Origin: Pyrenula massariospora
Lineage: Eukaryota > Ascomycota > Eurotiomycetes > Pyrenulales > Pyrenulaceae
NCBI GenBank assembly: GCA_021030905.1
Contig: JAGFMI010000022.1
Coordinates: 186,001 to 250,000 of the forward strand
DNA length: 64,000 bases
Direction: 5' to 3'
Positions 54,524 to 64,000 of this stretch are shown here, piece by piece; position 1 is the stretch's first letter, and each line of letters opens with the position of its first letter. The notes under the pieces were generated by a model, which saw only the letters and a list, made by a program, of their open reading frames with translations, searched no databases and had not been told where the DNA came from. The position numbers and the translations under genes were made by a program.

Positions 54524-56372
54524 GGTCGGTGCATTGGGGAACGTCGATGGATGGCTAGATTAGGGTGGAGGGGCCTGTGGACAGTGGGTTTTCATTTACA
54601 TTTCATGTTTATACTTCTCTCAAAAGACGTTGATAGCTCGCTGAGGTTTCTGTGGATGAGGGACGACTCCTCCTGCTGCTGCTGATTCTGTACGGCGTTT
54701 GGGTCTATGGAACGGGACATTTCATAATATTCAATTCTACTAATTATCCATATCCTTACGAGACAATACCACGCTCATATCATACGTCGTAGCCCATACT
54801 CTAAGTAGCACCCATGCACAGAAAAAAATCCAACACACCGCATTCATCAAATATCCCTACATATTCTCCTGTACTACTACTAACTTACCTCACCTTCCCT
54901 TCCCTCGCTTTGTACATCCATAGCCATAGCCATAGCCATAAAACGCCGTAATCATACATAGGTAGACGGAAATACCCCCAACAATCCACTCACAACCCAC
55001 AAAGCAAAAGCTTCAAGCACAAATCACAACCACCACCCGTTCGCCTACCTGACACGCCACAACACAACAAGACGCGAAGTAAAGACATAGACATCAACAT
55101 TAACACAGTGAGAACGTATTTTACATTGTGTGTTGGTTGTACATTTATCTGGGTAAGCCTAGGCAGGTGTGGGTAGGTAGGATGGGAGATAGGGGATGGG
55201 GGGATGGTCTGGCTAGACCAGCCAGGCAGATCATCCGGGTGTCGTAGGTACTCTTGACCAGTAATTCCTATCCGCCCGTCACGGCGTGAGGCGACGCATG
55301 GACATAGCTTAGATATGTATATGAACACGTCGCATGCGCGCCTCATCCCATTGCGTGCTTTGGTTGTATAGATTCAGAGCGGAGCGACGGCGTCAGAGGG
55401 TAGGGTGCAGGGCGTGGGATAATAAATAGTGGATAGGGGATGATAATAAAGGACGGGTATTGTCTGAACATATGGATAGCCGGATCATAGGTTCGTCGGA
55501 CATTACGTAAGCGTCGGGAATGTCAAAGACCATTTCGTCGGGAATGTGATTTCTGGCGGATGAGCATCATGTTGAGTTGGCTTGATAAGGCTAGGGAGTT
55601 GCCTAGGTGGGAAGGGGGGTTGGGACGTGGTCTGCGATGGTTTTAGGGTGGTGTGGCGAGGGAGGGAGGGGTTGGAAGGAGCGGGATACTGGCGGGCGGG
55701 ACGGCTGACGGTATTGGACAAGTGGGGCGGTTAAGAAGTGACTGGTGGGGAAAGGGGTTTGGAGATTTGCACTTGATTTGCTCTGTGAGAGTTTTAAATG
55801 GTAAGTGTAGTGATGGGTTGGGGGAGGGAGGGAGGAAGCGCGGTAGGTGGGGCGTATGTTGCTGATGGCCGGCCAGGGAGGGGAGTGGAGAGCGTGTATG
55901 CTTTTGGAGTTAAGGAGGCGAGGCTAGGTGTCAGAAGTCGTGGCGCATCTGGTTGTCAGTATTAACACCTGTCCGGTGTATACGTGAATGCGCTACGACT
56001 TCTAACACCTAAACTCGATTGGCATTGAGTGTGTCGATGCTTGGCGTCTGGCAGACGTCGACTCTTAGGTCCATCTTAACCCGGCTGAGGCATGATTTGA
56101 GTTCTAGGCGAGCAAGCTTCTACATACGAGCTGCGGAGAACAGGACAAGTCTTCTGATTTTCAGGACACGATCTGCCTAGATAGGGCTGACAACGTATAA
56201 GACTAACGTACGTCATTGAAAATGTTCGACTCCTTTGGCCGGCCGTGTCGTTCGCCCTGCGTTGGCTGGCCATATAGAAGGGCTTGAGGTTAGGGTCTAT
56301 GCTAGGGTTCCGGCTACAAGTTGCTGTGCTGGGTTTCATTTGCTTTGACACCAGCGTACTTCTGGAACTAAG
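54524..56372. other. Intergenic, 1.85 kb, with hexamer repeat and palindrome
   Basis: Contains (CCATAG)n, about 3.8 copies, at 54918-54940, a G-rich block at about 55600-55870 and a palindromic element at 55919-56017. No gene could be supported. Confidence 0.5.
55919..56017. mobile_element. Palindromic MITE-like element, copy B
   Basis: Left arm 55919-55948 and right arm 55988-56017 pair over 30 bases with four or so mismatches, with a 39-base loop. The arm core (TCAGAAGTCGTGG) matches those of the copies at 9959 and 58669. Most mismatches in the right arm are C-to-T or G-to-A relative to the other arm. Confidence 0.75.
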
Positions 56373-56840
56373 CTAGTCGAACCTAGAGCTGGAGCAAGGC
56401 GAATCAGTTCGCTTTGCCCAGACCCAGCTGGTTGAAGGGTCAACATCTTTATCGACAATCGATGTATTCGAGTGATCTTCAGCGTCATCCTTGATGCTGT
56501 CACCGAGAACAGAAGGCTTGGCCTCATCAGTTCGCTTTGCCCAAACCCCGGTTGTTGAAAGGGCAGTGACTCTATCGACAGTCAGGAGTGAGACGCCATC
56601 ATCGCCATTCTGAACTCCTGTGTCAGAACGCTCGAGGGTCAGAAGAGTCGATAGTTGAGGATCGCTGCTGAGTCCCGGCTTGGTGACGATATCAGGGGAC
56701 GACTTTTTGACCATGTTGGCACCACCATTGTCAGCTAGGACGCGGTTAGTAGTGTCAAGGACGATGAGCTTCGTTTATGTACCTCCAGAGAAAGCGACTG
56801 CCACAGTGGCCAGTGCCGCAAAGACGAAGCTCTTCAGCAT
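56373..56840 (-). CDS. Small secreted protein with repeated VWAKR motif (Kex2-processed precursor candidate)
   Basis: Two exons on the minus strand: 56840-56783 and 56734-56373, with a 48-bp intron (GTACAT, branch ACTACTAACC, CTAG), phase 1, 139 aa. The signal peptide is MLKSFVFAALATVAVAFSG. The mature part contains two copies of a ~22-residue unit: ALSTTGVWAKRTDEAKPS and DPSTSWVWAKRTDSP. KR dipeptides sit at 86-87 and 127-128, 41 residues apart. The ~67-bp DNA behind each copy is also visibly repeated (56399 and 56526 on the plus strand). Secreted precursors with repeats ending in KR are the hallmark of Kex2-processed repeat proteins: alpha-pheromone and ustiloxin/phomopsin-type peptides. 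No UstY-like modifying enzyme is in the window. The biological role is inferred only. Confidence 0.7.
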
Positions 56841-57471
56841 GTTGGGTGAAATTCTGCGTCAGGCACAAACTTTATGCAGACAGGTTTATGCAAGCTTAAC
56901 CTCAAGTATTGTCATATAGAGGGTTAAGAATTGGAATCAGGTGAATATATCGCTAACCAAAAGGTACGCAAAAAAGATGAAAGACATCGTAGGGAAACCG
57001 TGACGATATTATAGAATGCCAGACAGATGTGAACGAGTGAACCAGTAAGCTTGTATCCAGATCATCAAACATATTGCGGCACGAAGGGGCACATACGAAC
57101 GCCACATCGCCCATCCGACGTTATCCGCTCTGCATTACTGCTACGGGAATAATCACCAAGCGGAGACGGGAAAGTAAACGATCCAATGAAGTCAAAGAGT
57201 CGCTGAGAAGGAGGAAGAAAATCGCAAGAAAGGAGCGATCAGAGAAGGAAGAACGTCACACGGACAGGACAACCAGAAAAGTCCCCGAATACGTACTAAG
57301 ACCAACATAGAGATTGGGTAGATCGTATTTTCAACATCTCTTCCTTTGGAAAGAGTGGTAGTCCATATTGAGCATCCTCACCTAGAAACCGATAGAACAT
57401 CGCCAAAACCCCCACTCAAGACCCCCAAACACCTATCAAACAACCATTCCACGCATGATAGGTGTTGCTCC
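56841..57471. other. Intergenic upstream of the VWAKR precursor
   Basis: 631 bases containing a basic 78-codon frame on the plus strand that looks spurious. Should hold the precursor promoter (minus strand) near 56850-57000. Confidence 0.4.
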
Positions 57472-58485
57472 CTAGGACTCTTCCACTAGATTCTTTTCTT
57501 CCACAAACTTGCTACCTTCTAGTAAGCGCCGTTCAATCGTACCTGCGAGTGCAACCTTCTCCAATGATTCTCGATCAATCAACCGCCCTCGACACCAATA
57601 CCCACATTCCCGATTCTGATTGTGTACCAAAGAGTCTGCGTAAATCTCAACGTCGATGCTCCGGATTCCCTTGCTCCTTGCACCAAAGCCATTGGCGTAA
57701 TAGAAGCTTATGGGTAACTTGCTACATAGATCCTCCACCTTGTGTTCCATGGCGCTGGGATCTTCAGTGAGTAATAGTGGCGGTGGAGCCCCTGGTTGGA
57801 GAGGAGGCCACGGGATCCCTTGAGTTGAATGACAGGAGAATGAAATTTTCAACTCTAATTTCCTGATGCCTGGAAATTGGTCTAGGCGTCCGACGGCGCC
57901 CGCGTGGAAGCAGAAAGGACATGCGCAAGCTCCTGGACGTCCATGACCTGTTTCCCAACCATGGAATGCAGACGGTGACAGAGATAGTCCATCGGGACCG
58001 CTTGGTTGCACAAAAACCTTGAAACCGAATTCAATGGACCGAATCAAATCCTTAGTAGCCTTTGGAGCCACCTGCAGGAATCTTGAGAGGCAAAGCTGGT
58101 CGCAGAAATGTAGCGTGATGGTTGAGAAGACCACGGGTCTCGCTTCCTCGTAAATAAAGCGACTGGTGCGGAGCCAACTTAGGGAGAAAAGCGATCCGTC
58201 CTTCTTCGTTCCCCCATTGTCGCTAGAGCTAAGGTGACTTCCGCACGGTCGTCGTGAGAACGGCTCGAGGAGAACTCTGCCTCTCAATTTGTCGATGGAG
58301 AATGGCGCACCTTGTCGGAATGTCAAGCCAAATAGCAGGATAGGCTCGAATCCGGCAACGTATTGCCAGATCAGGCGGCGGACGAGAGCCGGCAAGGATA
58401 GGATTGGAAAAGCGGCTTGGGGCTCCTTGCGGCGTGGTTTGTTGGGCTGTTGCTTTGAAGGTTTTCGCGGCCTGAGAGTGACCAT
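57472..58485 (-). CDS. Fungal F-box-like/DUF7730-type protein
   Basis: Single exon, 337 aa, from ATG 58485. The N-terminus is basic. An F-box-like motif follows: FPILSLPALVRRLIWQYVAG. The SWLRTSRFIYEEARPVVFSTITLHF block is very common in a large group of Pezizomycotina proteins of unknown function (the '2EXR/DUF7730' style, in which an F-box-like helix is followed by LRVSRQIYEEA). A Cys/His-rich insert (CACPFCFHAG) and a C-terminal helical part follow. Such proteins are thought to be substrate receptors, but this is not established. The gene is complete with no intron. Exact family naming is from memory and moderate in confidence. Confidence 0.75.
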   Translation of the reverse strand: MVTLRPRKPSKQQPNKPRRKEPQAAFPILSLPALVRRLIWQYVAGFEPILLFGLTFRQGAPFSIDKLRGRVLLEPFSRRPCGSHLSSSDNGGTKKDGSLFSLSWLRTSRFIYEEARPVVFSTITLHFCDQLCLSRFLQVAPKATKDLIRSIEFGFKVFVQPSGPDGLSLSPSAFHGWETGHGRPGACACPFCFHAGAVGRLDQFPGIRKLELKISFSCHSTQGIPWPPLQPGAPPPLLLTEDPSAMEHKVEDLCSKLPISFYYANGFGARSKGIRSIDVEIYADSLVHNQNRECGYWCRGRLIDRESLEKVALAGTIERRLLEGSKFVEEKNLVEES

Positions 58486-60497
58486 GGCTTATGTAGGTCT
58501 ATTCGCGTTTCGAGCTGGGAAGCAAGCATGAGTACGGCAGCGATCAACTTGAAGTAGCAGAATTTGCCCCAGCGACCACGACGTCGCGTCGCGATCATCA
58601 CAATTTAGGCTCTTTAATTATAAGCCATGAGATGCTACTAACTAGCACTAATTTGGCCACTACCGCGCGAGCCTGGGGGACAGAGGTCGTGGCCGATTAT
58701 TTTTGCCCGCACCACACCAAAACGATCGGCCACGACCTCTGTCCGCCAGCCTCGGCGTGATATTTAGAACCTACAAAAGTTTTAGTCGCGTCCGATTGGC
58801 CGGGGGCCAAGATATGAAAATCGGAGGCTTGAGTTATCATCTTATTTTGATAGGAAATTGTTCTACTATTTCATCGACCGATAGAAAGTGGTCCTTTCAA
58901 GACCGCTCTGATTAAAGGCGATAATCTACACCGGGTTCAATTTCCCGGCGGCAAACGACAGTCTCTAGGTCTCGAATGCTCAACGTGATAAAGAAAGCAA
59001 GACTAATGTGCTACTAGCTAAGCTTAGAGTGGGCTGTTGAGATCAATAGATATTATCTAGCTTTTCATTTGCGTCATTTGATGCCTCGAGCTCGCTAACG
59101 TCTACGGTACTTCTGGACTTCTTGGCTCGTTGTTCGACACCAGCTTGCGGTTTTCTTGTCGTTAGTACCTAAATTCGCATTTTCTGGACGCTATGCAGTA
59201 GTGCAATAATTCCATGTCGCCGTGGAGTGACTCGAAACTAGATGCTCTCAAGTGGCAACATCAATAATGGCAACTCTGTCCACAACTAGTGAGCTCAAGT
59301 ATTGCAGTAACGTTATAACAAGAACAGTCGACCTGCTGATTTGGTCAGTGTTAAATGTTGCGCTAGTGAAGAGCAACGTCAAGACAAGTAGCCGCATGAA
59401 GCGAAGGTGGATCAATAGCTGCTACAGACACAAGATTCGTTGGTCCCAACGAAACAGGCTCTGTGCTGCATTCATCAAGGACGTGGAAGTAGGCTTTTGT
59501 GCTTGGCAGTCGAGCTACTTGGCGCCTACTCTCTAGCAAAGATACAATTTCACAAAACGCGCAGGAGACTTTCGCATCTAAATACCTGGAGAGCGAAGCG
59601 AGAAAGTTGGACCTGAGTCTAAAATTAGCGGTTGGATTTCACTCGAACTGCCTATCCGGGGTAGGCATTGTTCGGGCCGACTTCGGGTATATACTTCTTG
59701 GCGACTATGTTAGAAATTTCTCTTCGCCAGCGATTCTCTGAAACTGTAGCTTTCACATGAACTGGCCTAGCGTTTCTAAGCTCTCTCTGTCTAATTCCTC
59801 CAACTTCACCCGAACGTCCACCACGCAGCCCTTCCGGCAACAATATGGCCAAAAATCTCTGAGACGGGAGGCTTGGAAGTTGCAATTGTCTATAGCGCTA
59901 CAAACGATTTTCGTTGTATAGCTACGTTATATCGCTTCACGACTGCATCTCTTCTCTCCTTCATAATGTCTCCTTGCTTACTCCAACTGGCCTCAAGGGC
60001 ATTGTTCTCGTGGCTATGGTGTTGCGCTTTCCTCAGGTTTTATCAACTTCAAGCTATTGATACGAAATATCGGTCTGTTGCCGACGTTTTTCATTTCTCA
60101 GTCATGATGTTTCCCTTCTGTAGTTAGCCATAGCGATATGTGCTTCTAGCTCGAGTGTCAAATTGAAGTTGAGGGCGCTAGACAAGCCGCAAACATATCT
60201 CCAGTGTTACTCCTCCGTTGATGCAGGTAGTTTTTGATACAGTCTGATCCGTCTCCTCTGCATGCACTTGAACCTCTTGTTGGAAGTCATTGTCTCCACT
60301 CAACAAGGAAAGAGTATTAATCGACAATATCCACATGGGTAACGTAAGCCTTCGTTGATCATCTTGCTTCAAGCTTATAAAATTTTCTTGACCTTTTCCC
60401 AAACACTGTCTACCCTCTTGTGCTACCCTAAAGCTCCGGCTCAAGGCTCCGAAGTAGGGGACTCATAGAAAGAGATACCCTAAGAGATACTGAAGCT
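58486..60497. other. Intergenic, 2 kb, with palindromic element
   Basis: Only frames of 70-94 codons, no domains. The element at 58669-58753 is the only clear structure. Confidence 0.45.
58669..58753. mobile_element. Palindromic MITE-like element, copy C
   Basis: Left arm 58669-58697 and right arm 58725-58753 pair over 29 bases with two mismatches; the loop is 27 bases. The core is GACAGAGGTCGTGGCC. This is the best-preserved of the three copies. It has no coding capacity and shows no obvious target-site duplication that I could confirm. Confidence 0.8.
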
Positions 60498-62350
60498 ATG
60501 AAGACATGGTCTCCCAACCATCTTTTGCTTTTGACAATTGCTCTCTCGAGCAGCCTTTCCACACTCAACGTAGCAAAGGCATCTCCATCTGATGATATCG
60601 GTGAGATTGATCAACGCCAGGATGAACCAGATGCAAGTATCCGAGCCAGTGATGTCGTCGCTGTTGAGTCTGATACAGTCACAAACCTGGCCGTAAGAGT
60701 TGAACCAACTTCGGAAAGTGAAACAACTAGCGAGGAAAGTATAATAGTCTGCGACGATGATGATATCGACGACTCCAACGATGGAGTTGTCATAGTTCAA
60801 GCAGGTCAAGGAGACCCTCCGCCGGAAGGCGACGACCTCCCGCCGCCGGCCGATGCTGGACCAGGAATCGACCCTAATACCGCGGTCTGCACGATGAACC
60901 GGAAGCTGCAGAAACGCGCCTGCGGAGAATTTAAGTTTTTGTATCGGAAAACTGGATTCAAAATCGTCTACAGAGATCCCCCCGAGCTTGACACTCTGTA
61001 CATAGCGTACACAGATGGCAAGCTCCACCCATTCACGCCGACAACGTGGGATATGAAGGAGCTATCACGGGTGAGATTCAGCGACGGAGTAACGAGATTG
61101 ACCTACTGGTTTAGGGAAGCAGATAAGGGAGAAGCCATGTACTGGGTCTTTCAAGCTGGTCAAAATGGCAAAGATGGAAAGGGTAGAATGGTTCGAGACA
61201 TCGACGGGGCGGGCAACCAAATTCGTCCAAGCATCATTAAAAACCCCCCTGTTACCGCTGGACCGAGTAATAGTGGAGGTGGCAGCGGAGGCGGAGGCGG
61301 AGGAGGGGGAAGAGGAGTAGGAGGAGGAGGAGGAGGAGGCGGCGGTGGTGGTGGAGGGGGAGGGGGAGGAGGAAGTAACGGAGGGGGAAGAGGTGGCGGC
61401 GGGGGTGGTGGCAGAGCTAGTCCACCACGCACTGGCAGGTTTGGCAAGTATGTCGACTTGAACGGGTTGAAAGCGTCAGAAGGTAGCGTCGATCTCTGGA
61501 GGGATGGTACCGGAGACGGCCTCACAGAAGGGTTAGATGCAAACGGGGTTGCCTTGCTAAAGAAGTGGCTCACCAAAGTGCGAACTCGCATTCCAGTTGC
61601 GGCTCGGTTGTCAGTTTTCTATACCGATCAGGGTCAAAGAGATGTAAGCACTGCAAGTCCCGGTCATTTGAAATAATCTAATATCCAGTACCACAGCAAA
61701 TGAAGCACGTCATTGAAATTCTCCTCAGAGGAGCTGGGTTCTCCTACTTTGATGTATTCGGAGGAGATAAACCGAGCATGCGAGGCGGTAATACAGATGG
61801 GTTGATGCCAAAGAAAGGCAATATCAAGAAAGAGCAATGGAGAAAGATGTTGTTCATGGGCATTTATCGTGGCTCAAGAGGTGCCTCACTGTTTCTCTAT
61901 ACTCTCTCGCCTTACAATGGCTGATCAACAAATTCTCCGTAGCCATTGCACAGGAGACTAGAAGTGCAGACGTCTATGTCGTTCTCCAGGCTAAAGTCGG
62001 CGACAGAGCAATCAGAAACATTTTCAGCCCAGTCGAAAAGACAAAGGACAAGGACAGCAATTATCCAGGTATGATACTTCTCAGGCCGTATGCCATATAG
62101 CGACAACAGCTCACCATGAGAGAATTGTGCAGGCGTCGGACAAGTTTGGGCTCAGATCGAATTACCAACGTTAATGCGGAATCCTTTCGTCAAGAAAATT
62201 TGGGCAGTCCAGCAGAATTCCAGGGGAGAGTGGGTAACAGAATGTCAGTGGGACGCTAATAGCCCTTACGCAAAGAGCCCGGAAGATGTGCCACTCATGA
62301 GTCTTGACGACGTTTTGTCAGTCGATCAGATTCCTGGAACGAAGCATTGA
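60498..62350 (+). CDS. Secreted orphan protein with poly-glycine linker, 557 aa
   Basis: Four exons: 60498-61643, 61697-61880, 61943-62068 and 62133-62350. Introns of 53, 62 and 64 bp keep phases 0, 1 and 1. The signal peptide is MKTWSPNHLLLLTIALSSSLSTLNVAKA. An acidic region (DDDDIDDSNDG) and a Pro-rich part (PPEGDDLPPPADAGP) follow. A first globular segment (CGEFKFLYRKTGFKIVYRD ... FSDGVTRLTYWFREADKGEAMYW) comes next. Then a Gly-rich linker (about residues 260-308, coded by 61270-61420) leads to a second globular domain (DLWRDGTGDGLTEGLDANGVALLKKWL, HVIEILLRGAGFSYFDVFGGD, ADVYVVLQAKVGD, VWAQIELPTLMRN, WDANSPYAKSPEDVP). The exon 2/3 junction at 61880/61943 is chosen because it alone avoids stops. 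No family recognised; a bimodular secreted protein. Confidence 0.72.
61270..61420 (+). repeat. Glycine-codon (GGN) tract inside the secreted orphan
   Basis: Long run of GGA/GGG/GGC/GGT codons with few interruptions, coding the poly-Gly linker. The mixed codons indicate an older tract rather than a single recent slippage event; copy number is likely to vary between strains. Confidence 0.8.
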
Positions 62351-62801
62351 TGGAGAATGCTCATTGGGATTCTACTTATTTGCCAAATCTTGTCGCAAAG
62401 AGTTTTAATCGTTATTGTTTGGGGGGGTAGGTTTCCTGCCTGTTTCGTCCTCTGAGAATTTAATTTCACATTACAATAAAACTTAGCCATATACTATTTC
62501 CTCTTTCTTAGGTCGATGCCGCTGACCGATCTCTGCAAGCTTTAGCTATAGATGAATATTTTGGAGCATAGAGGGAACATGAACAGATTGTAACTACGAA
62601 CGTGAACGATCTCAATTGCACGATGTCGTACCCGCGATATCAAGTTGAGAAATTGATGTAAAGAGTGTTTGTGAACAGACTACGCAATTTGAGAAGGCTT
62701 GCGGGAATTGTGCTCTGCTTCCACTCCTAAATCTGCTCTGATATTGCCGTCTCTGCCGCTTGTTAAATTTTCTCCGTAGCATTTCCTCCAGCGCTTTCTC
62801 T
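62351..62801. other. Intergenic between convergent genes
   Basis: 451 bases holding the 3' ends of the poly-Gly gene (plus) and the DLH gene (minus). No gene seen. Confidence 0.45.
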
Positions 62802-63645
62802 TCAGAGATATCTCGCGAAAAACTCTGCGGCTTGCGCATATCTAGAAGTATCAACGTCAAATTCGAAAGTCAGATCATTAGGGACATACCCTCTCTCGAA
62901 CTCCCTCGCATTCAGCTCGTTCTCAAGATTCGCTCTCCCTCCCATCCATCCATGAAACATTGCATGGTACGTTTCGACCTCCCCTTCCATGCCATCTTTA
63001 CCTAGTATCTGCATGTACTCTTTCACAATTTGGGCAGGCTCATCCTTAGAGGCCAGACATAAATGCGGTATGGTAAAATTTTGTGCATCTTCCGCTTGCA
63101 ACCGCCCTGGGTGAGCCTGGCCGGAAGCCTTGAACAGCGTTCCTGGTCCCGAAGCGATGGCAGCGACCTTGCCACCCCAGCAAAGACCGAACAATCCCCA
63201 GTTTTGGATTTTCTTCCATTTCCTTTGAGCGGCAGCGGTGACACGCTCGAGAGCCTCAACGTTCTTTGGAAATGCTGCCTTCTCTGTCAAGAACTTCTCA
63301 ACTGCGGCCTTCTTCTCATCATCCCCCTTCACCTGAGTAGGGTAGCTGTCGCCCTCGAAGAAGTCTGGAACAAGCACCAGAGCATTAAGGCTGTCGGCGA
63401 GTCTGTCCGCTCCTTGTAGTGTCTGCGGCATGAAACCGAAGACGTCGTACACGTCTATGATGCCTTTAGTGGCGTCTTTACTACCAGTAACATCTTGCAA
63501 AGTTAACTTATTGATCATCATTATACAACGGGCTTGGCAACATACATGTCTTCAGAGAACTAATCTGCTCGAAGTCTCCCTTGGGCTTGTAATTTGTCGT
63601 AAGAACAGGAGGTAGGTCTCGGCAAGTTTTGCTGAAATTCTCCAT
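62802..63645 (-). CDS. Dienelactone hydrolase family protein
   Basis: Cytosolic alpha/beta-hydrolase, 263 aa, two exons on the minus strand: 63645-63546 and 63493-62802. The 52-bp intron (GTATGT...TTGCAAG) is phase 1 and rebuilds SLKTYVTGSKDATKGIIDVYDVFGF. A reading without the intron would lose the N-terminus. The DLH triad is complete: Cys138 in FGLCWGGK, Asp184 in ASKDEP and His214 in MFHGWMGG. The family includes enzymes that open the dienelactone ring in chlorocatechol degradation, but many fungal members have unknown esterase roles. No pathway genes are adjacent. Confidence 0.92.
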
Positions 63646-64000
63646 ATTCGATGTTCTGATATCGACTTCGATCCCTACTTCTCTCTCCAGGACCTTATGC
63701 AGCTTGCGTCTGCCTTCTTTTATGTATCTCCATTCTCGTGGGTGAGCTGAGTGATGTGCCGGATAAAATGCAGCTTTTGTGCGGGACTTTTCGCCGTCGA
63801 GGCTGCATTTGACCTGACGTTCCCTCCTATAATTTTGGCCCCTTCGCTCTCTCGGCTCCTGCCAAGCGGGTACCGGCACCGTTCCTGGCGCCGGATTTAA
63901 GATCTTGTTTCCCAACCTTGCATTTCCTTCTATCCTGCTGCCTTGACAACACTCTATCGTTTATCGACGGCGGCACAGCAAGGCCGCTTCTCCTGTTTCA
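63646..64000. promoter_or_regulatory. Upstream region of the DLH gene
   Basis: The 5' side of the DLH gene (minus strand). An open frame from 63915 runs through the DLH start in the same frame; I treat it as leader. No other gene is visible before the window ends. Confidence 0.4.

Noticed and set aside
57074-57310. Basic 78-codon frame near the VWAKR precursor, considered as a partner gene
   Set aside because: Sequence is low-complexity Arg/Lys/Glu with no start context or homology; most likely chance.
1-64000. CRISPR array, prophage, insertion sequences or bacterial operons
   Set aside because: No direct-repeat/spacer pattern and no bacterial gene order. Spliceosomal introns throughout show a eukaryotic (fungal) nuclear genome.

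Overview
The window is nuclear DNA of a filamentous ascomycete. The evidence is direct. Genes are split by 47 to 77 bp GT-AG introns with CTRAC/CTAAC branch sites. The gene set (Crz1, Rad52, Leo1, a phocein-type Mob, rhomboid Pcp1, Erb1, a quinate-type MFS permease, a GH45 endoglucanase, a class 3 lipase, a HET-domain relic) is typical of Pezizomycotina. A plant-associated Leotiomycete is my best guess, but this is inference from overall flavour. Genes are unlinked in function, as is normal for a fungal chromosome arm. Intergenic gaps are long (0.3 to 3 kb).

Layout. 1-8 kb: a multi-membrane DMT-like transporter (1.1-2.6 kb), a gene-poor gap, then a four-exon, 739-residue secreted/membrane orphan. 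8-18 kb: a gene-poor, repeat-bearing stretch, then CRZ1 (minus), divergent from RAD52 (plus), followed by a glutathione S-transferase. 18-26 kb: a DUF2264 protein, a six-exon quinate-type sugar permease and a convergent sphingolipid delta-4 desaturase. 26-29 kb: a decayed HET-domain gene. Within it lies an intact-looking tRNA-Ile(AAU) gene interrupted by a 50-bp GT-AG segment between the D arm and the anticodon arm. 29-33 kb: LEO1 and a phocein-like MOB gene share a 350-bp bidirectional promoter, followed by a small coiled-coil protein. 34-43 kb: secreted lipase, mitochondrial rhomboid protease, a secreted orphan and a GH45-like endoglucanase. 43-50 kb: an orphan 563-residue ORF, a small Ser-rich ORF and a C2H2 zinc-finger regulator. 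50-55 kb: ERB1 and a WW-domain protein. 55-64 kb: a small secreted protein with a repeated VWAKR motif (Kex2-type processing), an F-box-like/DUF protein, a secreted protein with a long poly-glycine linker and a dienelactone hydrolase.

Cross-cutting signals. Three dispersed 80-100 bp palindromic elements at 9.96, 55.92 and 58.67 kb share one arm sequence (core GACAGARGTCGTGG) and form a MITE-like family. The HET relic and one palindrome carry C-to-T / G-to-A changes of the kind made by RIP. The most unusual item is the tRNA-Ile gene with a spliceosomal-type intron at position 26/27. The secreted VWAKR-repeat protein is the best candidate for a new peptide precursor.

All exon boundaries were assigned by hand from splice signals and reading-frame continuity, not from transcripts.
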